A stretch of DNA of 44,041 bases from contig BFEA01000165.1 of the NCBI GenBank assembly GCA_003427395.1, positions 914,108 to 958,148 of the forward strand. The letters are read 5' to 3'. The stretch's first letter is position 1. Each line of letters begins with the position of its first letter. Shown piece after piece: positions 41,593-44,041 of this stretch. This DNA is from Chara braunii (lineage: Eukaryota; Streptophyta; Charophyceae; Charales; Characeae). A program made the position numbers and the translations under genes. Under the pieces are notes generated by a model. That model did no database searches. It saw only the letters and a program-made list of their open reading frames with translations, and had not been told where the DNA came from.

Positions 41593-41764
41593 GAGATCGA
41601 ATTTGCGCCTCAACGGTTCATAGGTGTACCAATTGTGCCAGGCCAAACGGCTCCATGCTGGTTCCAGTACCGGGTTACAGCCCAAATTCCCCGACTTATT
41701 CTTTAGTGGAGTTTGAGCTAAGATATGTATATCAACAGTCCTAGGAGTGTACCAGTTGAGCCTA
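41593..41764 (-). other. Two tandem tRNA-derived SINE-like heads
   Basis: The minus strand has TAGGCTCAACTGGTA (41750-41764) with GCTCAAACTCC 46 bases on, and TGGCACAATTGGTA (41627-41640) with AATTCGATCTC about 37 bases on. Both read as A and B boxes of pol III promoters, and the bases after each A box are alike (CTCCTAGGACTGTTGA and CACCTATGAACCGTTGA). They are not complete tRNA genes. Confidence 0.6.
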
Positions 41765-42049
41765 GACCATCGATTCAGGGATCGGTCTCGATACCCGTAT
41801 TGGCGCTATGTCGCGAATATGGGACTGAAAATTTGAAAATAATAAGAAAAATAGAAGGAAAAATAAAATAATGATATGAAAAAGGAGAAACGGGGCTTAC
41901 GAAGAGGGAGAACCGCTGGCATCCCCCTCGTTCCCACCTACCAGACTCGTGGGCGCGGCCAATAACAAAACCAAAAGGGATAACCTCTCTGGACCCTCAA
42001 CCCCTCTATCGCTTCAAGCAACTCCAATACTCCTGCGTCGTCGTCCGCT

Positions 42050-42105
42050 GGCCTCGATCCTTGAATTTGTTGAATGGAGGTCCGACACCGTAACTAATAG
42101 CGCTA
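42050..42105 (-). other. tRNA-like A/B boxes, LTR 3 U3 copy 2
   Basis: Minus strand TAGCGCTATTAGTTACGG and GGATCGAGGCC, 45 bases apart; counterpart of 40586-40641. Confidence 0.5.
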
Positions 42106-43044
42106 GGCCCAAAGCTGACATTAGCAGCTTCGCAAATCTATATGAGTGAGTGTTGCGTAACGCTCGGCCTTATCAACACATATCAAGGCCACACCTTGGT
42201 CTACCAACTAAATCCACAATCGTCATGCTCCCGCGTCTTTCACACGTATACCCAACCTGTGTTTTTACCCCCTCGGTCATTCCACTCACCATACAGAAGT
42301 CGCATTCCGGTCAAAGCCGACCTCCGCACGAACGCGTGCGTATCCTAGTCAAACATAAAAAAAAAAAAAATCCCTTAATTTTAATTTAATTAAAAACAAA
42401 AATTGGTTGGCAATCGTGTCGACTTTGCACTCATCAATCAAAACTGTGCGCCCACACACTCTCCACTCTTAACCAAACACATAGTCAGTGTACGAGAAAA
42501 CACAGTCGCAACTCGCGCGGTGTACTCAATTTTCGAATCAAACTTATTTTCTGCCACTTGCAAAAATCAGGGCAGATACCCTTGTAAGGGTATTTACACT
42601 GACAACTTACATGCCCATATTAAGCGACGTTTCCATCACTTGAATGATCAAAAACTACCAATTCACCGTAATTCAAATGCCGATGAGAGAAAATCCAATC
42701 CAATTGACCGATTGACTCCGGTTCAAGGGTTCTATCGATCAGTAAGAGACATGACTTATATGCTGTCAGAAGTTTAACATGAGTCTCCTTCATCCTTACA
42801 TCGGACGTCGGTATACTGATTACGTACTACAACATAAAGTTCGAGCGGTTATAGAACTCCCGATAATCCTCTCTCTTTTGTCCAAGATGACGACGGTTCA
42901 TCGTTGAGTGTCATGTTTAGTCATTGTCCTGCGTATGGGTCATAACTTAGGACGCGGACCCTAACCAAGACCTTTTCTAAAACAATCTCGTCATACTTTA
43001 TCATTAAACCACAGGTCCCCCCGCCATCGAAAACCCCCGGTACC

Positions 43045-43091
43045 GGTGAGTTAGGGGAGCGTTTTTCGGAGGTCATCCGCCCCAACTCACC
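43045..43091. other. Hairpin, 12-bp stem with one bulge
   Basis: GGTGAGTT-A-GGGG pairs with CCCCAACTCACC across 22 bases. No partner elsewhere in the window. Confidence 0.6.
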
Positions 43092-43638
43092 GATCTTGCA
43101 AAGTCCCTGGGTACTGCACCAAGGCCCCACGGTGTAGAGGGCGGTCGACGGCGGGGTTTCATCGAGCGGCAGCGAAACGGTCGATTGGTCCAGTTATTGG
43201 GCCGCCGACAATCTGTACTGGACTTTCGCGCTGTAGCGGGAATTGAAGGGCCGCAATGAAAATGTGAAAAACAAAAACGAAAACAGATCCAAAAAATCCG
43301 TCGCTGTGCTCCTTTTTTTTTTTTTGTATTTTTTTTTTTTTATTGTTACCATTGTCCCGGTACTACTGATATATACATATGAGACGACGATGTGGAAACG
43401 CGTCTCCTCTGTGTAGTCGTGTAGGGTTTCGATGTCCGCACAATTTCACCTGTAATCGGGGTTGTGACAGTCATATCCGCCATCGCCACGAGCCCCCTAA
43501 CCAAACCGTGCCTCCTTGCTCTGTTGTTTCCGTTCGCCGTCCTTGCCGCCTCGTTTCCCATAGCATGAACTTCAGTGTGCGATGTGGTTCGGGTCGTTGT
43601 ACGTCTGCGAGGCCACCGAGCACTGCGGTGATGTGGCC

Positions 43639-43641
<3 letters not shown>

Positions 43642-43716
<75 letters not shown>
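43642..43716. repeat. (TC)n microsatellite, 75 bp
   Basis: Uninterrupted TC dinucleotides, the longest in the window. Confidence 0.98.
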
Positions 43717-43718
<2 letters not shown>

Positions 43719-44041
43719 CGTGACGTCGTGGTGGGTGGTCGGTTAGGTTTCCTGTATAGTGGTTCGTGTGTCTGTCGGGTTGCGTTTGGGATGTGACAAA
43801 GGCGCCATCGCTTTGTCCACCCGTCCACTCCACCTCCAGCGTGCTGGCGATGTCGCAATCGTTTCGTATTTTTGCGACGCGGGTGCACGACAGGTTGCGT
43901 TTCCCTTCCGGGGCGGTTGTGTGTGCGTGCGTGTTTGAGCGGCGTCCAGTAGCGGTGGGTGTGCTGGCGAGTGTTGGCTACTGTGATGTATGCATGGGGT
44001 CACACGTTTTGAGTTATGTTGGTCGTCGTCGATCCTACGCT

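Larger units (their letters stand above)
39404..42604 (-). repeat. Tandemly duplicated U3 end of LTR 3
   Basis: GAGGGAAACTTCGAAG occurs at 39563 and 41218. AACATGCTCATACTCAAA-like sequence near 40100 recurs near 41385. A CCCTCAACCCC block near 40530 recurs near 41995. Both copies end with the terminal hairpin (CGACA at 41058, TGACA at 42604). The unit is about 1.6 kb. LTR A/B shows the same arrangement with a 3.0-kb unit. Confidence 0.75.
42605..44041. other. Right flank, no gene seen
   Basis: Apart from the hairpin and microsatellite listed separately, only frames created by the (TC)n run are present (43346-43888). Poly-T runs lie at 43311-43342. Confidence 0.5.

Noticed and set aside
43346-43888. 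180-codon Arg/Glu-rich minus-strand frame
   Set aside because: It is created by the (TC)n microsatellite.

Overview
This window is eukaryotic, plant-lineage repeat DNA with no recognisable host gene. Several signs point to a streptophyte, most likely a charophyte alga such as Chara. The primer-binding site matches the 3' end of plant tRNA-Asp, two modules match the 3' half of plant-type U6 snRNA, and the gag/protease sequence looks like Ty3 elements I associate with Chara braunii (from memory, not checked). All homology statements are by-eye alignments.

The left part holds one decayed Ty3/gypsy (Metaviridae) retrotransposon on the minus strand. From right to left it has a 5' LTR (7817-14191), a tRNA-Asp primer-binding site (7797-7814), gag with a CCHC knuckle, protease, reverse transcriptase with YIDD, RNase H, integrase with D-D35-E (ending near 1838), a long 3' noncoding stretch carrying two tRNA-Asp-like sequences, and the end of the 3' LTR (1-217). 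Stop codons and frame changes break every domain. The LTR seems exceptionally long (about 6.3 kb) and is bounded by TGTCG...CGACA.

Most of the remaining window is further diverged or rearranged LTRs of the same superfamily. There is a second U3-type copy (14192-17217), an inverted LTR (17780-20895), an LTR behind a decayed tRNA-Asp site (24486-31442), and another LTR (31443-41058) whose terminal part is duplicated (41059-42604). They share a 3'-terminal (U5-side) block of about 500 bp and a U3 end marked by a strong hairpin plus CGACA. Inside them lie tandem arrays of 37, 54, about 70 and about 120 bp. A 147-bp palindromic satellite (34917-36890) is itself interrupted by a 522-bp inverted-repeat transposon that has a second copy at 25655-26176.

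The most interesting layer is RNA-like structure inside the LTRs. Two U5-side hairpins keep their position and pairing across four LTRs while the stem sequence changes. The U3 regions carry tRNA-like A/B boxes and U6 snRNA 3'-half sequences on the element's sense strand. A nearly complete type III hammerhead ribozyme fold lies on the other strand at 12843-12899, with one change at a conserved core base. The LTRs therefore look like mosaics of structured non-coding RNA modules. Single-base Ns, a 110-N gap and an exact 95-bp repeat around an N also show that the assembly is imperfect between 8.7 and 14.1 kb.
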